A stretch of DNA of 64,000 bases from Sinosporangium album (GCF_900100605.1 NZ_FNCN01000016.1:62001-126000); one strand, 5' to 3'; counted from the stretch's first letter, positions 8,645 through 17,863 are shown. Notes: generated by a model not told the origin, from the letters alone. Made by a program: numbers and translations.

Positions 8645-9798
8645 GCGTAGGCGGGGTCCTCACAGGCCAGGGCGGCCTCACCGAGGTCCAGCGGGCGGAA
8701 GGTGTCGATCATCACGGCGAGTTCGCTGGTGACCGTGTGCCCCTGCCGTACGGCCTCGATCGACGCCTCCACCGCTCCCGGCTGGGGGCCGTGCGTGAAG
8801 CCCGCAGGGTGCAGGGAGATCGAGCCGACGTCGATGCCGGAGCCCTTGCGCGCGGTGTAGTCGCCGCCCACGTAGAACATGAACTCGTCGGAGTCCACAT
8901 TGTGGTGGTTGTAGGGGATCGGGATGGCTTCCGGGTGGAAATCCAGCGGACGGGGGCAGAACGAGCAGATCACGAAGTTCGGCCCCTCGAAGGTCTGGTG
9001 GACCGGCGGCGGCGCATGCGTGCGCTTCACGATCGGCTCGAAGTCGGCGATGTTGAACGCGTACGGGTAGAGGTAGCCGTCCCAGCCGACCACGTCGAAC
9101 GGGTGGTTGCGGTACACCAGCCGCGTCAGCCCGCCCCGCGTCCGGACCAGCACCGGCACCTCCTCCCCTTCCACGATCAGCGGCCCGCCCGGCGCGCGGA
9201 GATCGCGCTCGCAGTACGGCGCGTGCTCAAGGAACTGGCCGTATTTCGACAGGTAGCGCTTCGGCGGCCTGATGTGTCCCGCCGCCTCGATCGCCAGCGC
9301 CGACACCGTCTCGGTGAGCGGCACCCAGCGGTGGATCGTGCCTGTCGGGACCACCACGTAGTCCCCCTCGCCGACGTCGATCGCGCCGTACGTCGACTCG
9401 AAGCGCGCCCGGCCGGCCTGGATGTAGACGCATTCGTCGCCCATCGAATTGCGGTACAGCTCGCTCGCCGTATCCGCCGACGCGTACGAAATGCGGACAT
9501 CACCGTTCCCCGTGAGCAGCCGCCGCCCCGCGACGAGGTCGCCGCCCCGTGTCAGGTCCTGCGTGCGGAAGTGCCGGGGGGAGAGCGGCAGATTGGGTGC
9601 CAGCGAGGCGTTCGCGGGGGGATCGACGGTCTCCGCCTTGATGATCGCGGTCGGCAGGTAGCGGTGGTACAGGAGGGACGAGTCCGAGGAGAAGCCCTCC
9701 TCGCCCATCAGCTCCTCCGCGTACAGCCCACCGTCGGGCCGCTTGAACTGCACATGCCGCTTCCTCGGCACCTCACCCACGACCCGGTAGTACGGCAT
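8626..9798 (-). CDS. hmgA: homogentisate 1,2-dioxygenase
   Basis: 390 residues, bicupin ring-cleaving dioxygenase that opens homogentisate to maleylacetoacetate using Fe(II). Iron ligands correspond to H299 and E305 in the HNVDSDEFMFY block and H336 in FTHGPQPG, matching the His-Glu-His triad of the family (human H335, E341, H371). The ATG at 9798 (MPYYRVVGEVPRKRH) is preferred over an upstream in-frame start because the family begins at that segment and a candidate promoter/operator lies just upstream. First gene of the hmgA-unknown-fahA operon. Confidence 0.95.
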   Translation of the reverse strand: MPYYRVVGEVPRKRHVQFKRPDGGLYAEELMGEEGFSSDSSLLYHRYLPTAIIKAETVDPPANASLAPNLPLSPRHFRTQDLTRGGDLVAGRRLLTGNGDVRISYASADTASELYRNSMGDECVYIQAGRARFESTYGAIDVGEGDYVVVPTGTIHRWVPLTETVSALAIEAAGHIRPPKRYLSKYGQFLEHAPYCERDLRAPGGPLIVEGEEVPVLVRTRGGLTRLVYRNHPFDVVGWDGYLYPYAFNIADFEPIVKRTHAPPPVHQTFEGPNFVICSFCPRPLDFHPEAIPIPYNHHNVDSDEFMFYVGGDYTARKGSGIDVGSISLHPAGFTHGPQPGAVEASIEAVRQGHTVTSELAVMIDTFRPLDLGEAALACEDPAYAWTWAR

Positions 9799-9815
9799 AC
9801 GCCTTCTCCCGCCTT

Positions 9816-9851
9816 GTCCGTTTATCGGACGGTTATGTCCTCTATACGAAC
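9816..9851 (-). promoter_or_regulatory. paired operator-like palindromes upstream of hmgA
   Basis: Two 15-bp imperfect palindromes, GTCCG-n5-CGGAC (9816-9830, perfect arms) and GTCCT-n5-CGAAC (9837-9851), start 21 bases apart, that is two helical turns. On the minus strand the distal one overlaps a TATAGA hexamer usable as -10. Placed 18-53 bases before hmgA, they look like a repressor site; the IclR protein encoded nearby is the obvious candidate ligand (inference). Confidence 0.55.
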
Positions 9852-9962
9852 GACGATGGGACATGCGGGCATGGATGTCAAACCTCCGGCGCGGGTTTCA
9901 CCGGCGCGCTCCGCACCGGTGCGCCCGTGCGCGGCCTCTCGCGCGGAGCGTCCTTTGAATGA

Positions 9963-10583
9963 TCAGGCGATCCGGCGCATCGCGACGATCGTGTCGGTCA
10001 CTTCGGCGCTCCGTCCGGACGGGCCCGTCGTGACGCGTGTCGAAGACTCAAGGACTTCCGCGCGCCAGGCCGCCCCGAGGGCGAGCGCGTCGGCGGTCTC
10101 CGCGGGCGTCGGGAAACTCTGATACGAGGCGGAGTTCCACGACCACGGGGCGCAGGAACCGTGGTCGACGACGAGGAGGGCTCCTCCCCGCGGCACGGAT
10201 TCGGCCGTCCGGCGCAGCACCTTCTCCCGATCCGCGACATGCAGGAAACTCGCCGTCACAAGGTCGAAGGGGCCGTCGGGCAACCGCAGCGCGGTGACGT
10301 CGCAGCGCCGCGTGCTCAGCCGGTCCGTGAGCCCCAAGACGGCCGCTCTGGCGTCCACCCGGTCCAGCGCGGTCTGCGAGACGTCGACGGCCGTGACCGA
10401 CCAGCCGCGGAAGGCGAGCCAGGTCGCGTCCCCACCGTGCCCGGCGCCGAGGTCGAGCGCCCGGCCCGGCCTGTCGAACAGCTTGGGCACCAAGACCTCG
10501 ACGGCCGCATTGGGGCGTGTGCTCCAGGAGTGATCGAGCAGCCGGTAATGCCGCTCCCAGAAGTCGGCGTCGTAGGCGTTCAC
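9963..10583 (-). CDS. class I SAM-dependent methyltransferase
   Basis: 206 residues with a Rossmann methyltransferase core: motif I LDLGAGHGGDATWLA (about 42-56), motif II acidic loop VTAVDVS, and the DLVTASFLHV strand. Overall like the small TehB/thiopurine-methyltransferase-like group; substrate unknown. It precedes hmgA on the same strand with a 164-base gap that contains the operator-like palindromes, so it probably has its own promoter. Confidence 0.85.
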   Translation of the reverse strand: MNAYDADFWERHYRLLDHSWSTRPNAAVEVLVPKLFDRPGRALDLGAGHGGDATWLAFRGWSVTAVDVSQTALDRVDARAAVLGLTDRLSTRRCDVTALRLPDGPFDLVTASFLHVADREKVLRRTAESVPRGGALLVVDHGSCAPWSWNSASYQSFPTPAETADALALGAAWRAEVLESSTRVTTGPSGRSAEVTDTIVAMRRIA

Positions 10584-10738
10584 TTTTTCTCCACCTCGCT
10601 GTCGGTATGCCCCCGGGTCGGCGGGACCTCCGGCCGTATTTCCGGCTCGGACCTCCTCGACGATGAGCCCTGACCCGGTCTCGACGCGATTAGAGTTGCC
10701 GTCGCCGCAAAAGGTTCATTCGCCGGCGGTGAAGCTCC

Positions 10739-10800
10739 CGCGACGAAGGGCTGCGGCGAGGTGCCGCGACGAAGGGCCGCGACGAAGGGCTGCGGCGAGG
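10739..10800. repeat. 23-bp direct repeat with a partial third copy
   Basis: The unit starting cgcgacgaagggctgcgg occurs at 10739-10761 and 10778-10800, with its first 12 bases again at 10765-10776. It lies in the spacer between the IclR stop and the methyltransferase start. Confidence 0.85.
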
Positions 10801-10827
10801 GCTGTGGCGACGCTCCGCGACGGCGAC

Positions 10828-11463
10828 CTAGTGGCGCAGGGCCTCGGCCAGCTCCCCGGCGGCCTCGACGACACGGCGGCCGACGTCCTCGGTGTCCAGG
10901 GCCCCGAAGGTGACGACGCCCACCGACGCCTCCAACCCGGGCAGGCCGACAACGGGGGCCGCGACGCCTCGGGCGCCCTCCTGCAGGTGGCCCTCCGTCG
11001 CGCGGTAGCCGGTCCGGCCCTCCCGCGCAGCCAAGATCGCGAGCCCGGCGGCGCCCCGGTCGAGCGGATGGCGCGACCCCTCCCGGTAGGCGACGTGCAG
11101 GTCTGTCCACGACGGCTCGACCACGGCCACGGCCAAGCCGTCGTCGCCCTCCGCCACCGTCAGATGGGCCGTCGCCCCGACGCGTTCCGCCAGACGCCGC
11201 AGCGTCGGCACGGCCGCGGCGCGCAGCAGCGGCTGTACGGCCTGCGCCAGTGCGAGCACGCCGAACCCCAGGTGGACCCGGCCGTCGCGGTCACGCCGTA
11301 CGAACCCCTCGTTCTGCAGGGTGGTGACGAGGCGGTAGACGGCGGGGCGGCTCAACGAGAGCTCGGCGGCGAGCTCGGTGGGGGTGCTCGGGCCGTGGTC
11401 GCCCGCGAGCAGACGCAGCAGGCGCAGTCCCCGCTCCAGGGTCTGGGAGGACTCTGCGGCCAT
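10828..11463 (-). CDS. IclR-family transcriptional regulator
   Basis: About 211 residues from the ATG at 11463 (GTG codons four and fewer codons upstream are alternatives). N-terminal winged helix-turn-helix (about 5-60, with LAAELSLSRPAVYRLVTTL) and a shortened C-terminal effector-binding GAF-like domain (about 75-210). IclR proteins often control aromatic catabolism, including homogentisate genes, and this one is separated from hmgA only by a methyltransferase; control of the hmgA operon is therefore likely but inferred. A small inverted repeat lies directly upstream of its start. Confidence 0.9.
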   Translation of the reverse strand: MAAESSQTLERGLRLLRLLAGDHGPSTPTELAAELSLSRPAVYRLVTTLQNEGFVRRDRDGRVHLGFGVLALAQAVQPLLRAAAVPTLRRLAERVGATAHLTVAEGDDGLAVAVVEPSWTDLHVAYREGSRHPLDRGAAGLAILAAREGRTGYRATEGHLQEGARGVAAPVVGLPGLEASVGVVTFGALDTEDVGRRVVEAAGELAEALRH

Positions 11464-11476
11464 CACGCACACCACC

Positions 11477-11487
11477 GCGTATTACGC
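11477..11487 (-). promoter_or_regulatory. small inverted repeat upstream of the IclR gene
   Basis: gcgta-t-tacgc, perfect five-base arms, 14 bases before the regulator start and within the divergent spacer shared with the secreted-protein gene. Possible autoregulatory site; weak evidence. Confidence 0.25.
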
Positions 11488-11728
11488 ATGTGACCGATTA
11501 TCCGGCGCTGCTCGTGACGCCTGTACGGCGGGCCTGCCTGAAGATCGTCACGCTCTGTGCTCACATGGGTATTCGTTGAACCGGCGTCGGGTAGAACCGC
11601 CACGTTCTCACCTCGCGGTCACTCCGAGCCCGGCATGCCGGGCACGTGAGTCGAGGGTGTCCGCGGTATGGCCACGGCCCTGCCGTGCACCCGGCCAGGG
11701 CACACCTTTAGCGAACAACGGGGGATCG

Positions 11729-13732
11729 ATGTTCAACCACCACGGTGGCCTACGACCACGACAGCTCAGGCCCTGGTCAGGGGCCTTGCTCACCGCCACC
11801 CTCGCCACCACCGCCGGCCTCACCGCCGGCCTCACCGCGGCGCCGGCCCGCGCCGCGCAGGCGCCCGGCCCGCGTACGGCACCGCCGTACACGGCCTCGG
11901 AACCCGCCCGGGGCGGCCCCGGCGAGGAGGGCGGCGTGCGGCTGAACACGATCCTCGCCGGTTCGACCAGCAGGTATGTCGCGTGCGCGCACCCCATCGG
12001 CAGAAGCGCTGTGCTGTCGCGCTGGTCGGGCACCGCGGTGGGACCCGGCGGGCGGAGGTATTCGGTCGCGCTGGCCACCACGGTGGCCGACCGCGGGGAC
12101 GGCAGGCCGATGCCGCCGCCGCTGCGCGACAGGCCCGCGGTCGAGGTGAACATCGGCGAGTTGCGCGACCACGCCCCGGCGCCGCGCCACGCCGCGGTCG
12201 GCTCGTGGAAGAGCGTGGAGGCCGCCGCGCCGGCGGTGCGTCACACCGTACGGCAGAGCCCCGAAGACGACGGTTCGAACGACGATGGCGGCCCCCCGCC
12301 CGTGCCTGCGCCCCCGCTGGAGCCGGAGGGGAACGTCGACGACCTCAGGCTGAGTGTCCCCGGCCCCGAAGGCGCATCGCACACAGGGGCGAAGAAGGAC
12401 AAGGGCGCGGCTCAATCGGGGAAGAAAGGCGCCGGGCACGACACCGCGGGCGACTCCGGCAACTCTGGTGATTCGGGCGACTTGGGTGATTCACGTGACT
12501 CAGGTGACTCGGGTGACTCAGGTGACTCGGGTGATTCCAAGGTCTCCGGGGCCGGTGACTCCGGGGGTTCCAAGGACGGCGTGAAGGGTGCGGACGGCGG
12601 TTCCGGCTCGGAGAAAGCGCCGGAGAAGCCATCGGAGAAGTCAGCGGACAAGCCAACTGAGAAGTCAGCAGGGCAGGAGGCGGGGCAGGAGGCCGGGCAG
12701 CCCGCCGTGAAACCCCCGTCCCCCCAGGCGGCCCCACCGGTGACGCCCCCGTCGCCGCCACAGGCGAAGCCCATCTCCGCCCTGCCCCGCGCGGCCGTGA
12801 ACCCCGCGCCGAGGGGCGCGTCCATCCCCGTGCCGCCGCGGGCGCTGTCCAACCTGGAGCCGCCTTCGCGGGCCGTCTCCGACCCCGAGTCGCAGGCCGG
12901 GGACGGCGGCACGGCCGCTGACGCCGTGTCCACCGCGGACGGGCAGTCGGGCAAGGAGCAGTCCCAGGTGGCGGGCGAGACGGAGACGCGCGGCGAGCAG
13001 TCGGCCGAGAAGCCGGTCGTCGTCGCCCCCGTGGAGTTCAAGGGGCAGGTCGGATCCCCCTTCATGGGCCTGATCGGCGTCACCGGCGGCACGAAAGGCG
13101 TGCTGTCCACCGTGACCGTGAGCGATCTCGACGCCCTGCCCGAGGGCATCGTGGTGGGTCCGGACGGGAGGCTGAGCGGCACCCCGACCCGGGCGGGCAC
13201 CTTCGAAGTGCCGGTCAAGGCGTGTGTCGCGGGCCAATGCCGCTATGTCATCCTCCTCCTGGAGATCGCGCCGGGCACTCCGCCGACCGCACCGACCACC
13301 GTGCCCGAACCCCGCGACATCATCCCGGTCGGCCCCGTCGACCCCGACCAGCCCACGCCGCCCATCGTGGCCGCCGACCCCGACCAGCCCGACGAGCCAC
13401 CCGCTCCGGCCCAGCCCGCCAAACCGACCGGCTACGTCGGCTCCCTCATGGACCTCGCGCTCGGCCTCGCCTCCACCGGCCCCGCCATCGCACAGGCCCA
13501 CCTGAAGGGACTTGAGCAGGCCCTCAAGAAGTGGATTGCCGAAGGCAAACCCAAAACGCTCATCCTCGGCCCCGGCCAAATCCTCGTCGCCACGGATCGC
13601 GGCGACGGCACCTACAGCATCCGGGTGTCCGATGGGAAGGGTGGCTTCGCCGTACTGAACGTCAGCCTCAACGCCAAACCCGCCACTGAGGGTCAGTTCT
13701 TCACCTGGCCGCGCACTAAGCAACCGCAGTAA
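11729..13732 (+). CDS. secreted Ser-Asp-repeat protein with Ig-like (He_PIG) domain
   Basis: 667 residues from an ATG with ggggga Shine-Dalgarno. Order: signal peptide (about 1-43, cleavage near ARA-AQ), a weakly structured domain to about 185, a low-complexity linker with an Asp-Ser-Gly run (about 240-270, encoded by 12451-12540), Pro/Lys/Glu/Ser-rich spacer to about 430, one putative Ig-like domain of He_PIG type (about 434-517: LPEGIVVGPDGRLSGTPT then a CVAGQC pair), a second Pro/Asp linker, and a C-terminal domain of about 85 residues. No LPxTG motif or terminal membrane helix is seen. The Ig-like domain resembles those in the 717-residue secreted protein at 25489-27642. Likely a cell-surface or matrix protein; function unknown. 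Confidence 0.88.
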   Translation: MFNHHGGLRPRQLRPWSGALLTATLATTAGLTAGLTAAPARAAQAPGPRTAPPYTASEPARGGPGEEGGVRLNTILAGSTSRYVACAHPIGRSAVLSRWSGTAVGPGGRRYSVALATTVADRGDGRPMPPPLRDRPAVEVNIGELRDHAPAPRHAAVGSWKSVEAAAPAVRHTVRQSPEDDGSNDDGGPPPVPAPPLEPEGNVDDLRLSVPGPEGASHTGAKKDKGAAQSGKKGAGHDTAGDSGNSGDSGDLGDSRDSGDSGDSGDSGDSKVSGAGDSGGSKDGVKGADGGSGSEKAPEKPSEKSADKPTEKSAGQEAGQEAGQPAVKPPSPQAAPPVTPPSPPQAKPISALPRAAVNPAPRGASIPVPPRALSNLEPPSRAVSDPESQAGDGGTAADAVSTADGQSGKEQSQVAGETETRGEQSAEKPVVVAPVEFKGQVGSPFMGLIGVTGGTKGVLSTVTVSDLDALPEGIVVGPDGRLSGTPTRAGTFEVPVKACVAGQCRYVILLLEIAPGTPPTAPTTVPEPRDIIPVGPVDPDQPTPPIVAADPDQPDEPPAPAQPAKPTGYVGSLMDLALGLASTGPAIAQAHLKGLEQALKKWIAEGKPKTLILGPGQILVATDRGDGTYSIRVSDGKGGFAVLNVSLNAKPATEGQFFTWPRTKQPQ

Positions 13733-13741
13733 TCCGGCCTC

Positions 13742-13788
13742 CGAACGCCGGGACAGGCGAGTCCGCCTGTCCCGGCGTTCGCCTTTTC
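13742..13788 (+). terminator. intrinsic terminator after the secreted Ig-like protein gene
   Basis: Perfect 18-bp stem (13742-13759 with 13764-13781), tetraloop agtc, followed by ccttttc. One of the strongest hairpins in the window, 10 bases after the stop codon. Confidence 0.88.
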
Positions 13789-13865
13789 ACGGACCGGTCG
13801 GCCCGCCGACAATAGTCTTGTCGGCACCGGTTTCACCGCGATGGGCACTCGGAGGTCGAGGCGGC

Positions 13866-15977
13866 ATGGGCAACGATCCGTCGGCGTCGGACAGCGGTAG
13901 CCCGGCAGGGCAGTTCAGCGGTATCGACAAGGTCATGATGCAGCGGTTCATCGCAGATATGGAACGTGCTGCGCAAATCATCGCCGAGGAAACCGAGGGG
14001 ATACGGCGCGAACTGCTCGCGGCCGACCTGCCGACCGCAAGTCTTCACCCTCTCGGGGAAATCGGGGGATGGGTCCAGGAGCAGATCCCGCAACTCCGGC
14101 AGCGCCTCCAGGCCATCAGCACCCCGGTCGCATCATGGGATCCACAGTTGCCGCCCCTGTTTCAGGGCGGCAGAATGCAGCCCTACCGTGAAGACGGCGA
14201 ACAAGCGCCGTTTTTGTCCCCTGCGGAGGCCCAACGCCGCGGCACCGACCTCGGCAAGCGATTCGCCGCCGTAGACCCCGACGACCTGGGGATAATCGGG
14301 CCGAGCGCCAAAGAGCAGATGACCGCGCTCATGAACGAGTTGAATCCGCACCGCTTCGACGCCCACTTCACCGCCGCCTTCTTCGCCGCGTTAGGACAGG
14401 ACGGGGTCCACTCACTCGACGACAAGCTCAGCCGGGCCGCAGCCGACCCGTTGATCGGCGTGGCCGGGGCCGCGTTCGGCACCGCCGTCACCGGCGGCGG
14501 CAAAAACCCCACATTCGCCTCGATCCGTGCTCGCATCGACGGCCACAAAGTCGCCCCCCTCCTGGCCTCGGGCAGCTACCCGCCCGACTGGCTGGCAAGG
14601 ATCGCCGCCCCCATGCTCGCCCCCAAAGGAATGAACCACCGCAAACCATCCTGGGAGCAGGCCGCCCGAGGAAAGGCGCTGCGGTCCATCCTCACCGCCC
14701 TCGGAAACAACCCCGCCGCCGCCCGCCTCACCATGGGAGAACTCACCGACCTCGGCGGAAAACAGCGCACACCCTTCAGCCTCATGGCCCCCTTCGGCAC
14801 CCTTCCCGCCGACGTCAAGGCGTGGAAGGACATGCCCAAACTGGCCGACTACCTGAAGAAACTCAACGGCTGGGCCAACTTCAACGAGCATCCCAACAGC
14901 CAGATCCCCCAAGGCGCCCCCGGCACGACCGCCGCCTTCAGCCGCATGCTCGCCGCCGCCTCCGGCGCCCTCGACGAGCAGCAGGGGCAGCACGGGAAAG
15001 AGTCATCCTTCTTCGCCTACACCGTCATCACGACGGCCGACGAGTTCCACCTGACGGACGACGCCCGGCCCTACTTCTCCCTGATCGCGGCCTCCTACGC
15101 CCCGGAGATCGTCCTCGGCGCCGACATGGGCGACGCCGACGCGGCGCAGCCGTCCACCTACGCCAAAGGCGACGGCAAACCCGTCACCGGCCGCATCCCC
15201 GGCCTCCACGGGGCATTCCAGCTCAGCCCCGAAGACACCTTCAGGTTCATGACGACCTACGCCGGCACCCCCGAAGGCCGAGCCCCTTTCGAATCCGGCA
15301 TGGCGAAACTCATCGGCGACCACTTGCCCAAGGCGGTCGAAGAGGCCAGGAAGAAGGACAGCTCCGATCCGCTGGTCAACCTTTTCGAGGTGCTCGGATA
15401 TACGCGAGGCTTTGAGATCGGGGCTGTGTCAAGGGTTCTCAACCCCAACCCTGAGGAGGCGAAGGACGCTCACGATGTGGAGAGCCTTGTCATGGGCGGA
15501 ACTCTTGGCGTGATGGGACTGGCCCTTCCACCCACCTGGGTTGCGGGACTTGCGTGGACAGGCGTTGGAATCGGCGTGAGTTACTGGGACGCGTTTGTGC
15601 GTGAGGAGCCCGGCGACGATGAGGAGGAGTTCCTGAAGGGAGAGGTGGATCAGAGTCGGGGCCGTCAATATGGGATGGCTCAGATTCTCGCCACGCAAGG
15701 TGTGCTGCCCACGGTGCCGCCCGCGTCGACCTCGAACGGCATGGGGGCGGAGATCGTGGATGGGGACGGTCACCTTCTGCCTTTTGCTGATATCGCCAAG
15801 AAGGGACCAAAAGCCATAAACTCCTTGGAGCAGTGGTTTGCGGACAATGGCCAGGGCGGCGGTGATGAGCTATCGGCTGGTGCCCTGTCGGAGAAGCTGG
15901 CCACCGCCTATGAGGGCACCAAGGGTGTTGGATTCAACCACGTCCCCATTTACAAATCTCCTCTCACGACCGACTGA
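13866..15977 (+). CDS. large WXG100/ESX-like protein (DUF6571-like), unknown function
   Basis: 703 residues from the ATG at 13866 (ggagg about 12 bases upstream). The first 85 residues form two amphipathic helices around GGWVQEQ, resembling a WXG100/ESX fold. The middle (about 90-540) has segments such as the HFTAAFFAALGQDG block that I associate with DUF6571-type actinobacterial proteins. A hydrophobic stretch (about 543-575) could enter membrane; the tail is Gly/Asp-rich. There is no signal peptide, so export, if any, would be by type VII secretion (inference). It overlaps by 14 bases with a convergent lipoprotein gene, suggesting effector and partner, but toxin activity is not shown. Confidence 0.8.
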   Translation: MGNDPSASDSGSPAGQFSGIDKVMMQRFIADMERAAQIIAEETEGIRRELLAADLPTASLHPLGEIGGWVQEQIPQLRQRLQAISTPVASWDPQLPPLFQGGRMQPYREDGEQAPFLSPAEAQRRGTDLGKRFAAVDPDDLGIIGPSAKEQMTALMNELNPHRFDAHFTAAFFAALGQDGVHSLDDKLSRAAADPLIGVAGAAFGTAVTGGGKNPTFASIRARIDGHKVAPLLASGSYPPDWLARIAAPMLAPKGMNHRKPSWEQAARGKALRSILTALGNNPAAARLTMGELTDLGGKQRTPFSLMAPFGTLPADVKAWKDMPKLADYLKKLNGWANFNEHPNSQIPQGAPGTTAAFSRMLAAASGALDEQQGQHGKESSFFAYTVITTADEFHLTDDARPYFSLIAASYAPEIVLGADMGDADAAQPSTYAKGDGKPVTGRIPGLHGAFQLSPEDTFRFMTTYAGTPEGRAPFESGMAKLIGDHLPKAVEEARKKDSSDPLVNLFEVLGYTRGFEIGAVSRVLNPNPEEAKDAHDVESLVMGGTLGVMGLALPPTWVAGLAWTGVGIGVSYWDAFVREEPGDDEEEFLKGEVDQSRGRQYGMAQILATQGVLPTVPPASTSNGMGAEIVDGDGHLLPFADIAKKGPKAINSLEQWFADNGQGGGDELSAGALSEKLATAYEGTKGVGFNHVPIYKSPLTTD

Positions 15978-16422
15978 GGCATGCTGTTTCGCCCTGCGCC
16001 GAATAGACTCCGGCGGTCGATGAGTTGAACGTGAGAAATGTTTTGGTCACCTCGACGGACACGGTGGAAATCGCATTCGGGTTCTGGGCGGCCTTCGGTG
16101 GCAGCATTGTGTGCTTTGCGACGCTAGGCATGGTTCCGAGCAGCAAGGCGTTGAGTGATCCCGGTGCAAGAGTCGAGGACTCGTCCCGGCCGGTTGCGGC
16201 GTAGGTGCGTTTGAAGCGGTCGTCCCCGCAGGGGATGTCCTTTCCGCCGGGGTCGGTGACCTGGATATCCCGCGCGGAGCGCTTCTCCAGCAGCTTCAGG
16301 ATCTGTCCCTCCAGGGACTTGGCCGCCTGGGAGACCGTGGGTTCGTCGTTGCTGCAGGCCGTGAGCAGCAGCCCCATGGCCAGGATGGGTGCGGTGAGCC
16401 GTACGGAAACCTTGCGGGGCAT
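15964..16422 (-). CDS. small lipoprotein, unknown function
   Basis: 152 residues beginning MPRKVSVRLTAPI with a lipobox LLTAC-S (Cys near residue 23), so exported and lipid-anchored. The mature part has a helical region and a likely disulfide pair (PCGDD and TACLS). Upstream in-frame codons add no signal-like sequence, hence the ATG at 16422. It runs tail-to-tail into the WXG100-like gene with 14 bases shared. I do not recognise a family. Confidence 0.78.
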   Translation of the reverse strand: MPRKVSVRLTAPILAMGLLLTACSNDEPTVSQAAKSLEGQILKLLEKRSARDIQVTDPGGKDIPCGDDRFKRTYAATGRDESSTLAPGSLNALLLGTMPSVAKHTMLPPKAAQNPNAISTVSVEVTKTFLTFNSSTAGVYSAQGETACLSRS

Positions 16423-16608
16423 CGCTAGTCCTTCGGAACGGCAACGCAGACGATCACTATCGTCCCCGAGGGCGTGGCGGGCGTTCAAGTCGGCCGGGGT
16501 CGGCAGGGGGCCACTCCGGCGGGGAGTGGCTTGGCAGGTTTACCAATTCACAACGATTGCGGGGTGTGGCACGATTCGGGCAAATGGCTTAAGGGCAGGG
16601 TGATCGGC

Positions 16609-17724
16609 ATGAAGTCTGCTGTAGTGGTTGGTGCGGGGATCTGGGGCACTTCGCTGGCGTTGCGGCTGGCAGAGGCGGGATGGCGGGTCACGGTGGTGGA
16701 GCAGCACCAGCCGGGACATGTACGGCAGGCCAGCGCGGGCGAGACGCGGCTGATCCGCTCGGCGCACGGGCGGGACGAGTGGTATACCCGCATGGCGTGG
16801 CAGGCGAGGGATGCGTGGCGGGCGCTGGAGGAGCGCTCGGGGGAGACGCTGTTCGTCGAGGCGGGGCTGCTGTGGTTCGCCCGGGATCCGGATGGGTGGG
16901 AGGCGGACAGCGCGAGGGTGTTGAAGGAGGTGGGGGTGCCGCATGAGATCTGGGAACCGGAGAGGATAGGCCGGGTCTTCCCGGATTTCGTGGGGGACGA
17001 CCTGGCCTTCGCCCTGTGGGAGCCGAAAGCGGGTGTGCTGCGGGCTCGCCGGTCCGTGCAGGTGATCGCGAAGCTGGCGCGGGCGGCGGGGGTGGAGTTC
17101 GTGCGGGGACGGGCTCTGCCGTACGACGGGACGGGGGTCGTGCTGGGCGGCGAGGTGCTGCGTGCCGACCGGGTGGTGTGGGCGTGCGGGGCGTGGCTGC
17201 CCGAGCTGTTCCCCGAGGTGGCGGGTCTTGAGGTCACCAAGCAGGACACGTTCCACTTCGGTGTTCCCGCCGAGTGGAGCGCTCCACGGGTGCCCGCGTG
17301 GGTGGATTACGGGGTGTCGGTGTACGGCCACGGCGATGTGGATGGGGTGGGCATGAAGGCGACCTCGGACGCCGAAGGCGAGCCGTACGACCCGGAGAAC
17401 GGCACCCGCATGGTCTCGCCGGCGAGCGAGGAGATGGCCCGGGCCTACCTGCGCAAGCGGTTCCCCGCGCTCGCAGAGCTGCCGGTGGTCTTCAGCCAGG
17501 TCTGCCAGTACATCTCCACGCCGGACGGCCACTGGCTGATCGCCGAGGTGGCGGACGGGGTGTGGCTGATGGGCGGGGACTCGGGCCACGGGTTCAAGCA
17601 CGCGCCGACGCTGGCGGACTACATGGTGGAGCTTCTCGACGGCGATCGGGAGCCGGAGCCGTGGTTCGGCCTGGGTGACCGTACGGCGGCGCGCGGTCTG
17701 CGCACCAGCGGCCTCACGGAGTGA
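16609..17724 (+). CDS. sarcosine oxidase / N-methyl-amino-acid oxidase-like flavoprotein
   Basis: 371 residues of the D-amino-acid-oxidase superfamily. N-terminal dinucleotide motif VVGAGIWGTSLALRL (6-20) with E31 at the end of the second strand; ASAGETRLIR loop typical of monomeric sarcosine oxidase; C299 in QVCQYISTPDGHW aligns with the cysteine that covalently binds FAD in that enzyme (C315 in Bacillus MSOX); GHGFKHAP near the end contacts FAD. It should oxidise a secondary amine to imine with release of H2O2. Substrate unproven. Stand-alone gene, start set at the ATG just before the FAD motif. Confidence 0.92.
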   Translation: MKSAVVVGAGIWGTSLALRLAEAGWRVTVVEQHQPGHVRQASAGETRLIRSAHGRDEWYTRMAWQARDAWRALEERSGETLFVEAGLLWFARDPDGWEADSARVLKEVGVPHEIWEPERIGRVFPDFVGDDLAFALWEPKAGVLRARRSVQVIAKLARAAGVEFVRGRALPYDGTGVVLGGEVLRADRVVWACGAWLPELFPEVAGLEVTKQDTFHFGVPAEWSAPRVPAWVDYGVSVYGHGDVDGVGMKATSDAEGEPYDPENGTRMVSPASEEMARAYLRKRFPALAELPVVFSQVCQYISTPDGHWLIAEVADGVWLMGGDSGHGFKHAPTLADYMVELLDGDREPEPWFGLGDRTAARGLRTSGLTE

Positions 17725-17863
17725 CGCGGGCGGGTCGAGAGCGCCGTGGGGCTGCCGATAGCGCACGGACAGAAATAGACCCGGGGAGAATGGTGAGGTG
17801 TTTGTGCCCCTATTCGTAGCTAGATCGGCTGGATAAGGTCAGACTGATCGTTTTGCTCCGACG

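Noticed and set aside
7827-8681. N-terminal extension joining the unknown gene region to fahA in one 677-codon frame
   Set aside because: The extension is out of frame with the real unknown gene and is Arg/Gly-rich; fahA starts at the ATG at 7826 as its family alignment requires.
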